Below, one piece after another: positions 35,216 through 49,474 of a stretch of DNA of 64,000 nt. Numbering within the stretch: the first letter of the stretch is position 1; the number at the start of each line of letters is the position of its first letter. The notes below the pieces were generated by a model. It had not been told where the DNA came from, did not search any database, and saw only the letters and a program-made list of their open reading frames with translations. Source of the DNA: Paratinospora sagittata (taxonomy: Eukaryota > Streptophyta > Magnoliopsida > Ranunculales > Menispermaceae); assembly GCA_035771175.1 (NCBI GenBank), contig CM069608.1:11442019-11506018 (forward strand). Direction: 5' to 3'. Position numbers and translations under genes: made by a program.

Positions 35216-38200
35216 ATGCAAACCAAGAAGAGAGGAAGGTCACGTACTGTCCGTCCAGTAGTAGAGGCACCTCCTGAGATTCAAGAACCACCGCCTCTGA
35301 TGACAGCACGAGTCACACCCGACACTGCCATTACATCTGGGCAGGCAATACCACCCCCACCCGCACCCTTTGCCATGCCTTTGAGCATGGAAACCTTCTT
35401 CGCTGAATTTATTGAGGCGATGAAAGGTACTGTTCAAACAGTCGTTCGTGAGACCGCGGCCAGTTAGGTTGCCACTGTTTAGGCACCTGTGAGATTTGGG
35501 TCGGAATCTCAAACCGATCAGATTACCAAGTACAAGAGGCTACAACCTCTTACTTTTGCTGGCACCATTGATGCTGATGAGGTGCAAAAGTGGCTAGATG
35601 AGTCAAAGAAGACTCTAGATGCAATGAGAGTCGACGAGACTCGAAAAATTCTACTAGCGACTTACCAACTTGTTGGTGGGGGCAAACACATGGTGGATAA
35701 TAGTAAAAGAGGATCCAAGGGGCAACATAGCAGATATGACTTGGCAACAGCTTGAATCAATGTTTATTGATGAGTATTTTCCTGGGGCTGTGAAGAGGCA
35801 GAAGCGCCAGGAATTCGCTAAGTTATACCAGGGCAGCATGACCGTCAGGGAATATGCTGGCAAGTTCAAAGAATTATCAGTCTACTATCTCTCCACCATC
35901 TCAATCGAGCAAGATAAGACTGAGAAATTTTATAATGGCTTTTGCCATGATATTCCACAAGCCTTGTCGATCTTGGATCTTAAGATTTACAAGGAGGTTG
36001 TTGACAAGGCCATGAGCTTTGAACAAGAGAAGATCATACAGGAGCAGAGAATGTATAAGGAAAAACGGCCTGCAACGTTTCCCCAACAGGGCTCGCAACA
36101 ACTCAATAAGAAGAAGCCCTACTACAATAAAAACCCAGCCCCTGTTTCGAAGAATGAGGCCACAACACCTGCGGCTGAACCTTCTAACCCTAACCATCAG
36201 GGTTTTTGTAATCATGGCCGCGGAGGTCGTTATGGAAGGGGTGGCCGTAGAAACGGCAATGGCAGAGGTGGTGATCAACACCACAATCAGCATGGCCAGT
36301 AGAACAATCAGCATGGCCAACAGAACCATCCGCAGGATCAGCCGACGTGTTTCAACTGCGGCCAGAAGGGCCATGTAAAATATCTTTGTCCGCACCTTCA
36401 GCAACCTATTCCCGTTGTTCCAGTCCAACACGTACCACCTGCTGCTAATGCCCAATCCAAGCAGAACCAGCAGAACTAGGGTCAACGGAATCAGGGCAGA
36501 GCATTTGCCATCACTTAGCAACCCCTCCCAGACAACAATATAGTCGAAGGTACCTTTCTTTTGTTCAATACAATGGTGCATGTTTTGTTTGATTAAGGTG
36601 CTACGCATTCTTTTATATCGTCGGCATTGGTAAGACATTTAGGCCTGCAGCATGAACCCACAGACATCACACTCTATGTCACCTCACCGTTCGGATCTGG
36701 TACTGACATGAATTTGCAGTGTTCTCGATGTGAGCTTTGAATGTCAGAACAGATAATATATGCAGATCTCTTTGTGATAGACATTGAAGACCTCGACATC
36801 ATCCTCAACATGGACTGGCTAGCACCACTGATTGCAAAGATCGAAGTATGAAGAAGCAATTTCAGTTAACCTTGCCTACAAGAGAGTTTGTCAAGATTTA
36901 AGGAACAAGAAAATGGTTACACAAATCAACAGTTGCACTTCTCAAGGCACAACTTCGAGCTCTATCCCTTGGCGATGAAAATGAATCACCAGCACTATAC
37001 CCTCTCGAAGTACATGATGTTCCAGTCATATCTGAATTCCCAACAGTTTTTTTAAATGACCTTCCTGGTCTACCTCCAGTTAGGGAATTCGATTTTGAAA
37101 TCAACCTCATACCTGGGACAGGGCCTATCTCAATTCCACCATACAGAATGTCAAATATCGAGCTGGTCGAATTAGACAAACAACTAAAGCAATTAGAGAG
37201 TAATGGCTTCATCAGAAAGAGTTCATCACCTTGGGGCGCTCCAGTTCTGTTTGTTCGCAAAAAAGATGGTTCGTTACGACTCTGCATCGATTATCGCTAG
37301 TTGAATAACGTCACCATCAAGAACAAATATCCTTTGCCTAGGATCGATGACTTGTTCGACCAACTTAGAGATGCCAAATACTTCTCTAAGATTGATTTAC
37401 GGTCCGGTTATCACCAACTCCGAATCCGAGAGTCGGACATTACCAAGACGACATTCAGAACTCAGTACGGTCACTATGAGTTCTTGGTCATGCCGTTCGG
37501 TCTAACAAATCCACCTGCTGAATTCATGGATTTGATAAATCGCATCTTTAGGTTATACTTACACCGATTTGTGGTGCTTTTTGTGGACGACATCTTGATA
37601 TACTCCTCAACCGAGGAAGACCATAAAATACATTTGAAGATAATCCTCCAGACCTTGAGAAGCCACCAGTTGTATCCAAAGTTGAGTAAGTGTGAATTTT
37701 GGGTGAAGCGAGTTCAATTCCTTGGCCATGTCGTTTCAGGCAATGGCATTGAGGTAGATCCTTCTAAGGTTGAAGCAGTTTTAAACTGGAAGCAGCCTAC
37801 CACTGTTACTCAGATTATGAGTTTTCTTGGTTTGGCTGGCTATTACAAACGCTTCATCAAGGACTTCTCAAAGATTGCTGAACCTATGACAAAGCTCACT
37901 CGGAAGGACGTGCGATTCATCTGGAATCCCGCCTGTGAAGCATCATTTTAGGAATTGAAGAAGCGCCTCACGACGGCACCAATACTAATCACTGCAAGAA
38001 ATACACTTGGATTTTCACTATACTTCGACTCCTCTCTCCAAGGCTTAGGTGTCGTACTAATTCAAGAAGGCCAAGTGGTTGCATATGCATCCAGACAACT
38101 GGAGATTCATGAGGGTAATTACCCAACACATGACTTGGAACTTGCAGCTGTCGTGTTTGAACTGAAGTTATGGCGACATTACCTATACGGTGAATGGTTT

Positions 38201-39697
38201 GAGGTCTTCTTGGATCACAAGAGTCTTAAGTACATCTACACCCATAGAAACCTAAACCTCCGCCAAAGAAGATGGTTGGAATTCTTGAAAAATTATGACT
38301 TTCAACTCCAGTACCATTCTGGTAAGGCCAATGTTGTGGCCGATGCCTTGAGTAGAAAATCTTATGTTGCTTGCACTCTTAACTACGAAATGGGGAAGTT
38401 GGCTACAGAGATGGAGAACTTTAACCTACAGCTGAACGAAGAGGGACCAAGACCACGACTCTCTCAATTATCAGCCAACTCTGAGCTCGTTCGAAAGATT
38501 TCAGCAGCTCAAGCCAATGACCCTATGTTAATGGAGAAACAAGAACTTCTACTTAGCGGACAAGACCTTCCTCACTGGTTGGTCGCTGAAGACGAGGCCA
38601 TTTTTTATAAAAAAACGTCTTTGTCTACCGAACGATCCTGAGGTTCGGAAAGAAGTGCTTACTAAGATGCACTGTTCGAGGTACGCTATGCATCCTGGGG
38701 GTGACAAGATGTACAAGGATGTCAAGCAACAAATCTTGTTTTTTGGGATGAAGAAGGCGATTGCAGACTTCGTTGCTCGATGTCTTGTTTGCCAGCAAGT
38801 TAAGGCAGAATGAAGACTTCTCCAATCATTACCTATTGGAGAATAAAAGTGGGAGAACATCGCAATGGATTTTGTTACGGCCTTGCCTCGAAATAATAAA
38901 GGGCAAGATGCCATCTGGGTTATCATTGACAGACTTACAAAGTCTGTACACTTCTTGCCAATAAAGTTCACTGATAACCCCGCCAAACTTGCCGAACTAT
39001 ATGAAAGAGAAATCGTATGCCTCCATGGCATACCACTCATGATCGTCTCTGATAGAGACCCTCGATTCACATCAAAGTTTTGGCACAGTTTTCAGAGTAG
39101 AATGGGTTCGAAGATCACCATGAGCACAACCTTTCACCCTCAGATTGATGGGCTGTTAGAGCGTCTTATCCAAATCTTAGAAGACATGTTACGGTGTTGC
39201 ATTTTGGACTTTAATGACGGATGGCCAAAATATTTACATCTAGCTGAGTTTGCATACAACAACAGCTACCAAACTAGTATCGGCATGGTAACGTACGAGG
39301 CTCTCTATGTCGCCCTTGTAGATCTCCGATATGCTGGTTAGATATGGCAGATCGACAGCAATTAGGCCCTGAACTAATTCAAGAGACTTCTGAGAAGATC
39401 ACACTAGTAAAGGAGCGCCTTCGTATTGCACAAAATCGACAGAAGAACTATGCTGATAAGCGGAGGCAACCTCTAGAGTTTGATAAGGGGGACTTTGTTT
39501 TTCTAAAAGTTCAGCCCACAAGAGGTGTCAAATGCTTAGGGATCAAAGGAAATCTCTCCCCGCGGTATATCGGTCCATTTCAGATCATTGAACGTATTGG
39601 CAAACTTTCTTATCGTTTGTCCCTTCCATCGTCCATGCCTAAGGTTCATGACGTTTTTCACGTATCTATGCTTCGAAAGTATCGTCCTGATCCTTCG
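35216..39697 (+). pseudogene. gag-pol of Y copy 2 (gypsy), truncated in the integrase tail
   Basis: Gag starts MQTKKRGRSRTVRP at 35216 (a start well placed before the gag core) and contains MTWQQLESMFIDEYFP and the knuckle CFNCGQKGHVKYLC near 36350. The protease active site reads FD, stop, GAT: TAA at 36594-36596 replaces Ser. Reverse transcriptase, 37200-37950, is nearly open with an intact [10 protein letters not shown]; a TAG at 37298-37300 precedes it. RNase H ([11 protein letters not shown]) and ADALSRKS follow. Integrase shows the HHCC finger (CLVCQQ), MDFVTALP, SDRDPRF and an E in QIDGLLERL. The C-terminal domain ends at RKYRPDPS, where family X interrupts. At least eight stops or shifts occur. 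It is better preserved than Y copy 1. Confidence 0.92.
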
Positions 39698-42378
39698 TGT
39701 CACGACGCCCCTGACGTAGGCTTACGTCATGACCAACACAATGTATTATACACTGTATATACCCATATACAATATACAATACACTGTCAGCCTTCAAATA
39801 ATCTCACAATCCTTTCCAAAATTTTCAGAAATTTCGATTGCACCTCCCCATAAAATGGACAATTCACAATTTTTTCCTAATATACCACAAATCAAATCAA
39901 AGAGATATATATATAACTAATCATTCCACCATTCATTCCACAAATTAAATTCTCACCTGATAAATATCTATGATCATCTCATTCCATCATCTCAAGCATT
40001 ATATAATATTACCACACAACCAATCTAGGTGATATTATATATATAGTATGTGATAATTATACATATCAAAATAACAAAAATATAACCTATTTCCTCCAAG
40101 AATAAATACACATACCAGACAAAGGCTCACGTGATTATCACTCACGGATTTTTCTTTTTCCCTTCGACTCAATACCTGAAATATTGGAGGAAATGGAGTG
40201 AGCAATCAACAGCTAAGTGAATATATTTCTTGAGATGACAATTATATACATTTAGAGAAATATGACATTTAAATCATTTCAAACAAGTATTAAATACATG
40301 CATCATTCAACGAATATATTATACATGACAACAACATAAATTTCATGGGTTTTCAAGAAAACAATGCATTCTTTTTTTTTTCCACAAAATCCACAATCTC
40401 CCTCGTTCAAGGCAAGAGAGCTGGTCTAATCCTTGTAAGGCCGTTACAAGGTAGCCATAACCTCTCATTACCCAATTCATAGTCATTTCAAAGATCTTCA
40501 ATCCTTGTTAGGACAGGCCTACTGACAATGAGGTTACGCATAACACTCATCCGGGTCTAATTCCTAACGAAATGACATCAACTTGCCTTTGCAAGTCTCA
40601 CATGCTCCAATGCTAAAAAGAAAGCATTTATGAATGCAAATTAAAACACAATGCACCAATATATGCATAACATATTTACATTCAAACATTTCATATATTT
40701 AAAATGTCATACAAAAACCAAAATCAAGAAAATATACTCACGGTACAACCCGTTCCAACTTAAACCCAATCATCGTCGCTTTCGAGTCCAGCTCCAATTT
40801 AAATCCAACTAATTCAACCTAACACAACCACTTCATAATTCAATTTCATTGATTCATATCTATTTATATATTTAATTTCTCAACTCACTTCAAATAAAAA
40901 TCAACCTTAAAAATATTATATCTGTGAATTTAGATTCCAACTCCATTTAGGACTCATAAGCAGTTTAAGAAACTACTATCTCGTTTCTTTGGTTAATCTA
41001 GATATTTCCAAAAGAAAGAACAGTGAAAATAGAGTTCCAATTCATATTTTCACTAATTCTCAGTTTATTTTTCTACTGGAACATATCTCAATTTTATTAA
41101 AAATTTAGAACATTCCTAAAATTATTCTGTCTACAACGACACCTGTAAAATCAGTCATTCTATCATTCTACTACCTTCAACAGGTATTTTATTGAGGTTT
41201 TACACGTTCGCGAAGGTCACGACAGCGAATTTTACTCACCAAAACCATATATTTAGTTACTAAAAATATCAAATCATATCCAAAAATCATGATCTTAACA
41301 TCGAAACGTCCGGAATTCAATTCTCTACGATTCTATGATCTGAAACCGGAGTTTCATGGGATTCTAATTCCATTTTATTCACTAGATATGATCATAGTAC
41401 TATTTACGTCACTATTCACGTCAATTTTTACTAAAATTGTCAAACGGTCTCCAAAAATCATGAACTTAGCATCGATGGACTCGCAACAGTGCATTCTACC
41501 ATTCTATAGCCTTCAACTAGAGTTTCATCGGGTTTTAAATGATTCAAATGGTCTCCAATCGAAACTCTAAATTCCAACAAACTTCTAACGGCTATAAAAA
41601 TTTCAAATGAACACATAAATTAAATCTAAGCATATATTTAAGGTTCCTACAGCCAAGGAAGGGTTTTCCAACCTTCCTAGCGGATTTTCATTAACGTTGG
41701 GTCAAAACCCCAATTTTTGAAAACGCCGTAAAACGACTCCCACAGCAAAAATTACTCCGGAAGAAATGTTACATCTAACTTAGATATCAAGTTCAGGAAG
41801 AAATAGAGTGAAAATCACTTACCGCAGGTCCAAATTTGACGCGAATCCTGCGTTTCCCTTTTTCTTCTTTCCTTTCTCTCGTTCTCTCGTTCGTTCTTTT
41901 CTCTCTCTTCTTCTTCTTCTTTCTTTTTTGTTTTCGTTCCAGCAACTCGTTTTCATTTTTTTTGTTTTTTTTTATTTTCTCTTGTTGGACGTTAGATTAT
42001 ATGAAAAAGGAGAGAGATGATAATTATATATAACAAGTGATCCAATGCACCTCATGCTCAATAGTTAACCAACTCACCCCATCAAATTTCATTAAATTCA
42101 ACTCATCTCATTTCTATAATTTATTTAATAATCATACTCCAATCCACATATTTAAATACCCAACACCATAAATTACTCAATTTAATTCAACTCCATTTTT
42201 TTAATTGTAAGCACCCATATTAGATGATCTCATACGTATCATTTTCATTTCCTAATTTTATTTATTTACTAATCACACACGCGTATATTTGGCTCATACG
42301 TATAAAATATATATATTATACATCTCGATATACGCGTAATTCAACGTTTGTATTTAATTAAATCTACGGGTTGTTACA
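39698..42378 (-). repeat. 3' LTR of family X (2681 bp)
   Basis: Starts TGTAACAACCCGTAG at 42378 and ends GGGGCGTCGTGACA at 39698. The plus strand shows CT-rich tracts near 41860-41990 that translate into spurious hydrophobic frames. Confidence 0.92.
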
Positions 42379-42395
42379 ATCTCCCCAACTTAAGG
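42379..42395 (-). promoter_or_regulatory. Polypurine tract of X
   Basis: Minus-strand AAGTTGGGGAGAT immediately precedes the LTR start TGTAACAA. An identical copy precedes the LTR at 49474. Confidence 0.8.
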
Positions 42396-45300
42396 AATTT
42401 CGTCCTCGAAATTTAGGATCAAGGAATATTCCTCAAGTGATACTTAATCCCAGAGAACTGCTCCCGCATTTTAAATTTCCGCTCTCATGTTTGCTCTTCT
42501 TGATACGTGGTATCCTCCCCAACTTAGAGTTGAGTTATATTCATAACATATATGGAATCCGAATGACATTTCCTCAACATCAATATATAGAAACTATTGC
42601 GGACACTTATCAACTGTGACAGTAGAGCAAATCGGTAAGCCAATTGACCTATCCTATCAAGGATCTCTAATGGTTCAACAAATCGCGGTGCGAGCTTTCT
42701 TTTCATTCCAAATCTCATTTGGCCTTTCTGTGGTAAGGCCCTTAGCAAAACTGAGTCAGCCACACTAAATTTCAAGGCCTATATACCAACCCTGTGTAGT
42801 TAATAATATCCTTTGGCACCAACAACAATAACTCCATACTTTCAAATCAACAAGTTGGAGATCTATAAGGCTTACTAACAAACCTTTAGAGTGCCATCAT
42901 TATGCTATTATAATAGCTATTTATACACATACGTTTACACACATATAATATTCCTTCCAATTTCCACCAAAATTCAAGTATGCCAGACCTGAGCATGCTC
43001 TCAAGCATCAAAGTCACTCTCTCAGTCTGTCAGCCAGTCTGAGAATACAATATCACACTGAGAAGGAGATGAGTACCAAATCGAGTCTGCATCATATATC
43101 TGGTTTTGACACAATCTTCGGATCTTAGTCCGACATGACAAATATCTGAGTACTCCCATAAAATCTCCCTATCTCACACATATACAATCTGCTCAGTCTA
43201 TCAATAGAATTCTGGTGTTCATTAGAAGAATACATAGACTTATTAGTCCACTAATGGTTATCCAAATGGTATCATTTCTACCCATAACCCATAAGATACC
43301 ATTTGAATCCCATCTTCATTTAACACAATCCATATTACCAATTCCATAATCTTTCATACTAATATCATATTCGTCTCATCATAAATCTTACTCTCTGAAT
43401 ATGAGTATCAATTAGCTGAACATGCATCCGAGCACAAATATCAACACATGGAGTAATAGAGAGTACACTCATAACTGTAACTCTCACTCACAAACAATCT
43501 CCATTTATGGCTAACTGATCGTTACTACTCCAGTTTCAGCCTGTTTCCTGCTCAATGTCTCAGCAACATATTGGCCTTTCCCAGGATAATAATTCGATAT
43601 AAAATCAAATCCTTCGGGAATTCTTGCCACATTTATTACCTCATATTCAGTTTCTTTCCGTTCAAATAATTACTTCAGACTCTTAAAATCTAAAGATAAT
43701 GTGACATTTTTATTATAGAGGCAATGCTCTCATTATTTCAAAATAACTACCAACAAATTTCTATTCACTCTCAGGATAGTTATTCTCGTGCACTACCAAA
43801 TATCTGGAGACACAAGTAATTAATCTATCCTTTTGTATCAATGCACAACCTAGATTTTAACGTGATATTCATCAATCACAATTACTTCCAGGTTCTGGAA
43901 ATAGTAATAACATTTAATACTGTGAGAGCTTTCCCATGCACAACGGTCCACACATTATATAACATTCATCTGGTTTAGTTTCGTGAGTGGAACAGATAGC
44001 TTCAAGGATCTTTCCACGCACTTTCTATAACATACAACTAATACCAGAGAACTTTTGATTTCCATTATTAAAATCAATTTTAATAGTTCTATGATCACTT
44101 TGACCTGCCCAGCACCCTTAAAGATACTATTTAAACTAGTCACGTGATCCAAAAATTCTAGTCTTAATTATATTCAAAACTCATATTCACCGAGCTTGGC
44201 ACTCAATTGGTGCTCTCTCAGTGACTACAAGATAATTCCGAGGTGTTATTCATGCTCCTCTCATTTCTTGGGACAATTGCATATCTCATCATCGAAGACT
44301 ATGTAATAATCAAGATATGGTTCATATACCCACTGCATCAATCCTATAAACGTGATTGACAATCAAGGTTACCAAAATTTCATAATATCCATATCTTGTC
44401 TTAAAATAGTTTGTATTACATCCTTTTCTCGAATTCTTAACTGATGGTGCCTAGATCTCAAAATGATGTTAAAGAAAAGTTGGCTCCATTTAATTAATCG
44501 AATTTAACCATCTATCCATAGTAAAGGATATTTATTCTTATTTATTATTACCCTGCTCAGTTAACAGTAATTCATACTTAAACATATTTCACTATACCTT
44601 CTTTCCATATTATCGCAAATGCTCTCCAAGGTGGCATATCAAGGATAATAAATCTTTGCTCATTAACACATTTACCTACACCTTAAATCCTCACAATTTC
44701 TCAGGTACTCTTTATATGAAGGAATGAAGATACATGTTATGCTGGCATCAGTTTTATATGCTATCAATCTTCTGTCCAGGTGGCAATTTTAATAATTCAT
44801 CAGAGAATATTCCAATATACCAGCTCACCACAGGAATTTTAATCAACTGCATGCTTTATTACATTACTCTAAATGGCTTTGTACTAGCCATATTCTCCAT
44901 TTCCTCGTCAATAACTATCTTATCTTAGATAGAAGATATTGAGAGTATAAAATTCTCGATATTCAAAATGAGGATTTTCCACTTATTAAGAATATTACTT
45001 CTTTTTGGAGAGACGCTCCACCTGGCATGAGAGGTGACCAGCCAATCATACCCAACAAAGCATCCAATTCCAAAAATTTCATATTCTGAAATCTATCCTT
45101 ACTTGATGACCCTCATATTTATTCCACATATTATTTGCTAAACATATCATGGTAGATTCTTTCTCCTGTAGGCATACTCACAATCAATGATGCATTATTA
45201 TAACAGAAGATAATACAATCTGCCTACCATATCACTAGAGATAAAGGACCAGGTAGATCCAACAACACATCAGAATATATACAATAACAAAATATTGATC

Positions 45301-46758
45301 ATACATGTTTTTCAACGTCTTACTAACCTTTGGATCTGATCTTGTATTTACTTTAATTTATTTTCTAAAATCTGGTGGAGTCACATTGATAAAAATTACT
45401 GGGACATTCCATATCGACTAACTGGAGATTAACACATCCCGTGTCTTTTTTTTCATATTGATAATAGACAATTTCAGGTCGAGATACAATTTACTTAGTC
45501 TGTGACTCATGCTTAAGAAATGAAAACCACTTCTGATTTTCATAATTCGTTAACATCACTTCCCTTTTTCCCATTATTATTGGGTCCGGTACTAACAAAA
45601 TTAGAATCACGAATACTGCCAAAATCTCAACCTTACTCAATGTTTCGCTTGTCTTAAATTTCATATTATTTCCCCCAACATTTTCTTACGTTACTTATTT
45701 CTCCTTTTCCCTAGAACTGGTGTTGATGACTCTGCTTCTAACGGCAGTGCAAGCTATCTCACTATTGCTGGGGTTAACAATTTCACTGCAGCTTTGGCTG
45801 ACCCGAAATTTATAGTCTGCCTAACAACCTACGCATATATTTATAACCCAACAATTATCAAACCTGCCTTATAGGATCCCAAAATTCATTCTAGATCCTT
45901 ATGATTCTCAGAGTATCCATAATGACCATTCCAAAAATAAACTATACCAGTCTCTTTACTTCATGTTTGTATCTATGGTTAGGCATGTCACTACATTGTA
46001 ACAAGATAAACTTTTTCATGCCTTAAATCAATTTCAGCATGATTATAGAAGCTCTCATAAAATAGCTTCTTTAATTAATCTCATGCTTTACTCATCTCAG
46101 AGTCCTTAACCCAATTTTCTATTATCTCTTATCATCAGTTAGCTTAAACTTAGCTAACTTGCTTTATCATTTGCAGAGACTTAATCATTCTCTCAGATGG
46201 TCTCCAAGCAGAGTAGCAAATTCTTTACTACGTTTAATATCAGACTGTCAGTTAAGATAGGGGAGTCTCTTCTCTTGAAAGTTTCCATAACTTTCACATC
46301 TTTTCATTTCATCTGGTTTATCATTGAAACCTTCTATTTATGTTATTTTTACTTCAGTCTTAATTATATATGTTTTTACAGAAGTACTCACACCATTAGC
46401 ACCCACATCTGGAGCTATCAATGGTTCAAGCCTCTATCTTTCTCACATTACAACTTTGTCACAAGCTCATAAGCTGTGCATTTCGTTGTTGTTGGGTAGT
46501 TACTAGTCATATATAAGCTATATAATTTATTATCACTGGATTACATCCAGTTCTTTTTCTTTCAGCCTTCTGATCCTTTCTTGATCAGCTATTTCCATTG
46601 TTAACCTTGACTGATACTTCCCAAATCTAGAATTCATCATCGCAGATGATTCTCAGTCAAGATAACATATTGGATTAGGCTCAACATAATAGGACTACCC
46701 ATATAATCAATCATAATATCATAAAGCTTTTATCTTTTTAAGACTTTTAAACCTAATT
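42396..46758 (-). pseudogene. Strongly decayed gag-pol of X
   Basis: No long frame survives, but domains can be read in the order expected for gypsy on the minus strand. Protease: LLGMIGW near 45030 (normally LGMDW). Reverse transcriptase: RSRHHQLRIREKD and TRYGYYEILV near 44460-44340. Integrase core: TRFGTH and QTERVTLMLESMLRSGILEF at 43080-42960. Integrase C-terminal domain: KFSVADSVLLRALPQKGQMR and RFGMKRKLAPRFV at 42775-42524. Gag was not recognised. The contrast with the well-matched LTRs suggests that the internal region was already defective when this copy was made, or mutates faster. Confidence 0.75.
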
Positions 46759-46769
46759 CTCTGATACCA
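46759..46769 (-). promoter_or_regulatory. Primer-binding site of X (initiator tRNA-Met type)
   Basis: TGGTATCAGAG on the minus strand begins five bases after the 5' LTR end. This matches the usual plant complement of the 3' end of initiator tRNA-Met. Confidence 0.85.
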
Positions 46770-46773
46770 ATAT

Positions 46774-49474
46774 TGTCACGACGCCCCTGATGTAGGCTGA
46801 CGTCATGACGGACACAATATATTATACACTGTATATACCCATATATAGTATACAATACACTGTCAGCCTTCAAATAATCTCACAATCCTTTCCAAAATTT
46901 TCAGAAATTTCGACAGCACCTCCCCATAAAATGGACAATTCACAATTTTTTCCTAATATACCACAAATCAAATCAAAGAGATATATATAAATAATCATTC
47001 CACCATTCATTCCACAAATTAAATTCTCACCTGATAAATATCTATGATCATCTCATTCCATCATCCCAAGCATTATATAATATTACCACACAACCAATCT
47101 AGGTGATATTATATATATAGTACGTGATAATTATACATATCAAAATAACAAAAATATAACCTATTTCCTCCAAGAATAAATACACATACCAGACAAAGGC
47201 TCACGTGATTATCACTCACGGATTTTTCCTTTTTCCTTCGACTCAATACCTGAAATATTGGAGGAAATGGAGTGAGCAATCAACAGCTAAGTGAATATAT
47301 TTCTTGAGATGACAATTATATACATTTAGAGAAATATGACATTTAAATCATTTCAAACAAGTATTAAATACATGCATCATTCAACGAATATATTATACAT
47401 GACAACAACATAAATTTCATGGGTTTTCAAGAAAACAATGCATTCTTCTTCTTTTTTCACAAAATCCACAATCTCCCTCCTTCAAGGCAAGAGAGCGAGT
47501 CTAACCCTTGTATGACCGTTACAAGGTAGCCACAGCCTCTCATTACCCAATTCACAGTCATTTCAAGGATCTTCAATCCTTGTTAGGACAGGCCTACTGA
47601 CAATGAGGTTACGCATAACACTCATCCGGGTCTAATTCCTAACGAAATGACATCAACTTGCCTTTGCAAGTCTCACATGCTCCAATGCTAAAAAGAAAGC
47701 ATTTATGAATGCAAATTAAAACACAATGCAACAATATATGCATAACATATTTACATTCAAACATTTCATATATTTAAAATGTCATACAAGAACCAAAATC
47801 AAGAAAATATACTCACGGTACAACTCGTTCCAACTTAAACCAATCATCGTCGCTTTCGAGTCCAGCTCTAATTTAAATCCAACTAATTCAACCTAACACA
47901 ACCACTCCATAATTCAATTTCATTGATTCATATCTATTTATATATTTAATTTCTCAACTCACTTCAAATAAAGATCAACCTTAAAAATATTATATCTGTG
48001 AATTTAGATTCCAACTCCATTTAGGACTCATAAGCAGTTAAAGAAACTACAATCTTGTTTCTGTGGTCAATCTAGATATTTCCATAAGAAAGAACAGTGA
48101 AAATAGAGTTCCAATTCATATTTTCACTAATTCTCAGTTTATTTTTCTACTGGAACATATATCAATTTTATTAAAAGTTTAGAACATTCCTAAAATTATT
48201 CTGTCCACATCGACAAGTGTAAAATCAGTCATTCTATCATTCTACTACCTTCAACATGTATTTTATTGAGGTTTTACACGTTCGCGAAGGTCACGACAGC
48301 GAATTTTACTCACCAAAACCATATATTTAGTTACTAAAAATATCAAATCATATCGAAAAATCATGATCTTAACATCGAAACGTCCGGAATTCAATTCTCT
48401 ACGATTCTATGATCTCAAACCGGAGTTTCATGGGATTCTAATTCCATTTTATTCACTGGATATGATCATAGTACTATTCACATCCCTATTCACTTTGTCA
48501 CTATTAATTGGAAACATGTAAATTTTTACTAAAATTGTCAAACGGTCTCCAAAAATCATGAACTTAGCATCAATGGACTCGCAACAGTGCATTCTACCAT
48601 TCTATAGCCTTCAACTGGAGTTTCATTGGGTTTTAAATGACTCAAATGGTCTCCAATCGAAACTCTAAATTCCAACAAACTTCCAACGACTATGAAAATT
48701 TCAAATGAACACATAAATTCAATCTAACCATATATTTAAGGTTCCTACAGCCTAGGAAGTGTTTTCCAACCTTCTTAGCGGATTTTCATTAACGTTGGGT
48801 CAAAACCCCAATTTTTGAAAACGCCGTAAAACGACTCCCACAGCAAAAATTACTCTGAAAGAAAGGTTACATCTAGCTTAGATATCAAGTTCACGAAGAA
48901 ATATAGTGAAAATCACTTACTGCGGGTCCGAATTTGACGCGAATCCCGCGTTTCCCTTTTTCTTCTTTCCTTTCTCTCGTTCTCTCGTTCGTTCTTTTCT
49001 CTCTCTTCTTCTTCTTTCTTTTTTGCTTTCGTTCCAGCAACTCGTTTTCCTTTTTTTTGTTTTTTTTTTATTTTCTCTTGTTGGACGTTAGATTATATGA
49101 AAAAGGAGAGAGATGATAATTATATATAATAAGTGATCCAATGCACCTCATGCTCAATAGTTAACCAACTCACCCCATCAAATTTCATTAAATTCAACTC
49201 ATCTCATTTCTATAACTCATTTAATAATCATACTCTAATCCACATATTTAAATAACCAACACCATAAATTACTCAATTTAATTCAACTCCATTTTTTTAA
49301 TTGTAAGCACCCATATTAGATGATCTCATATGTATCATCTTCATTTCCTAATTTTATTTATTTACTAATCATATACACGTATATTTGGCTCGTACGTATA
49401 AAATACGTGTATTATTCATCTCAATATACGCGTAATTCAATGTTTGTATTTAATTAAATCTACGGGTTGTTACA
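46774..49474 (-). repeat. 5' LTR of family X (2701 bp)
   Basis: Same start and end as the LTR at 39698-42378. It is followed by a primer-binding site and also preceded by X integrase sequence and a polypurine tract, so it serves both as 5' LTR of one copy and 3' LTR of another. Confidence 0.92.

Larger units (their letters stand above)
33789..39697 (+). mobile_element. Ty3/gypsy element, LTR family Y, copy 2, inserted in LTR Z
   Basis: Begins with the first ~70 bases of a Y LTR (TGTAATACCCTAGG at 33789, palindrome at 33832-33846), which then breaks off near 33859. Gag-pol (35216-39697) is colinear with Y copy 1. The element is cut at 39697 inside the integrase tail by a family-X element. Its chromodomain and 3' LTR are not seen anywhere to the right, so they were lost in a deletion that also removed part of LTR Z. 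Confidence 0.83.
39698..49474 (-). mobile_element. Ty3/gypsy element of family X, 9.8 kb with both LTRs
   Basis: Minus-strand element with 5' LTR 46774-49474, primer-binding site beside it, degenerate pol, polypurine tract and 3' LTR 39698-42378. It lies in the integrase tail of Y copy 2: its left flank CTTCG is the last pol sequence of Y. The LTRs look nearly identical over long stretches, differing by small indels (for example a 30-base insertion near 48490). Beyond 49474 the sequence is again X interior, so the right flank is not the original target. Confidence 0.9.

Noticed and set aside
35901..36638. 245-codon minus-strand frame
   Set aside because: Exact antisense shadow of gag and protease of Y copy 2. 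Similar shadows are at 36898-37287, 38549-39070 and 8797-9803.
41808..42033. Hydrophobic, Phe/Leu/Ser-rich frames (also at 48906-49116) as membrane proteins
   Set aside because: They translate CT-rich tracts antisense to the 5' part of LTR X, occur in both LTR copies and change frame freely.
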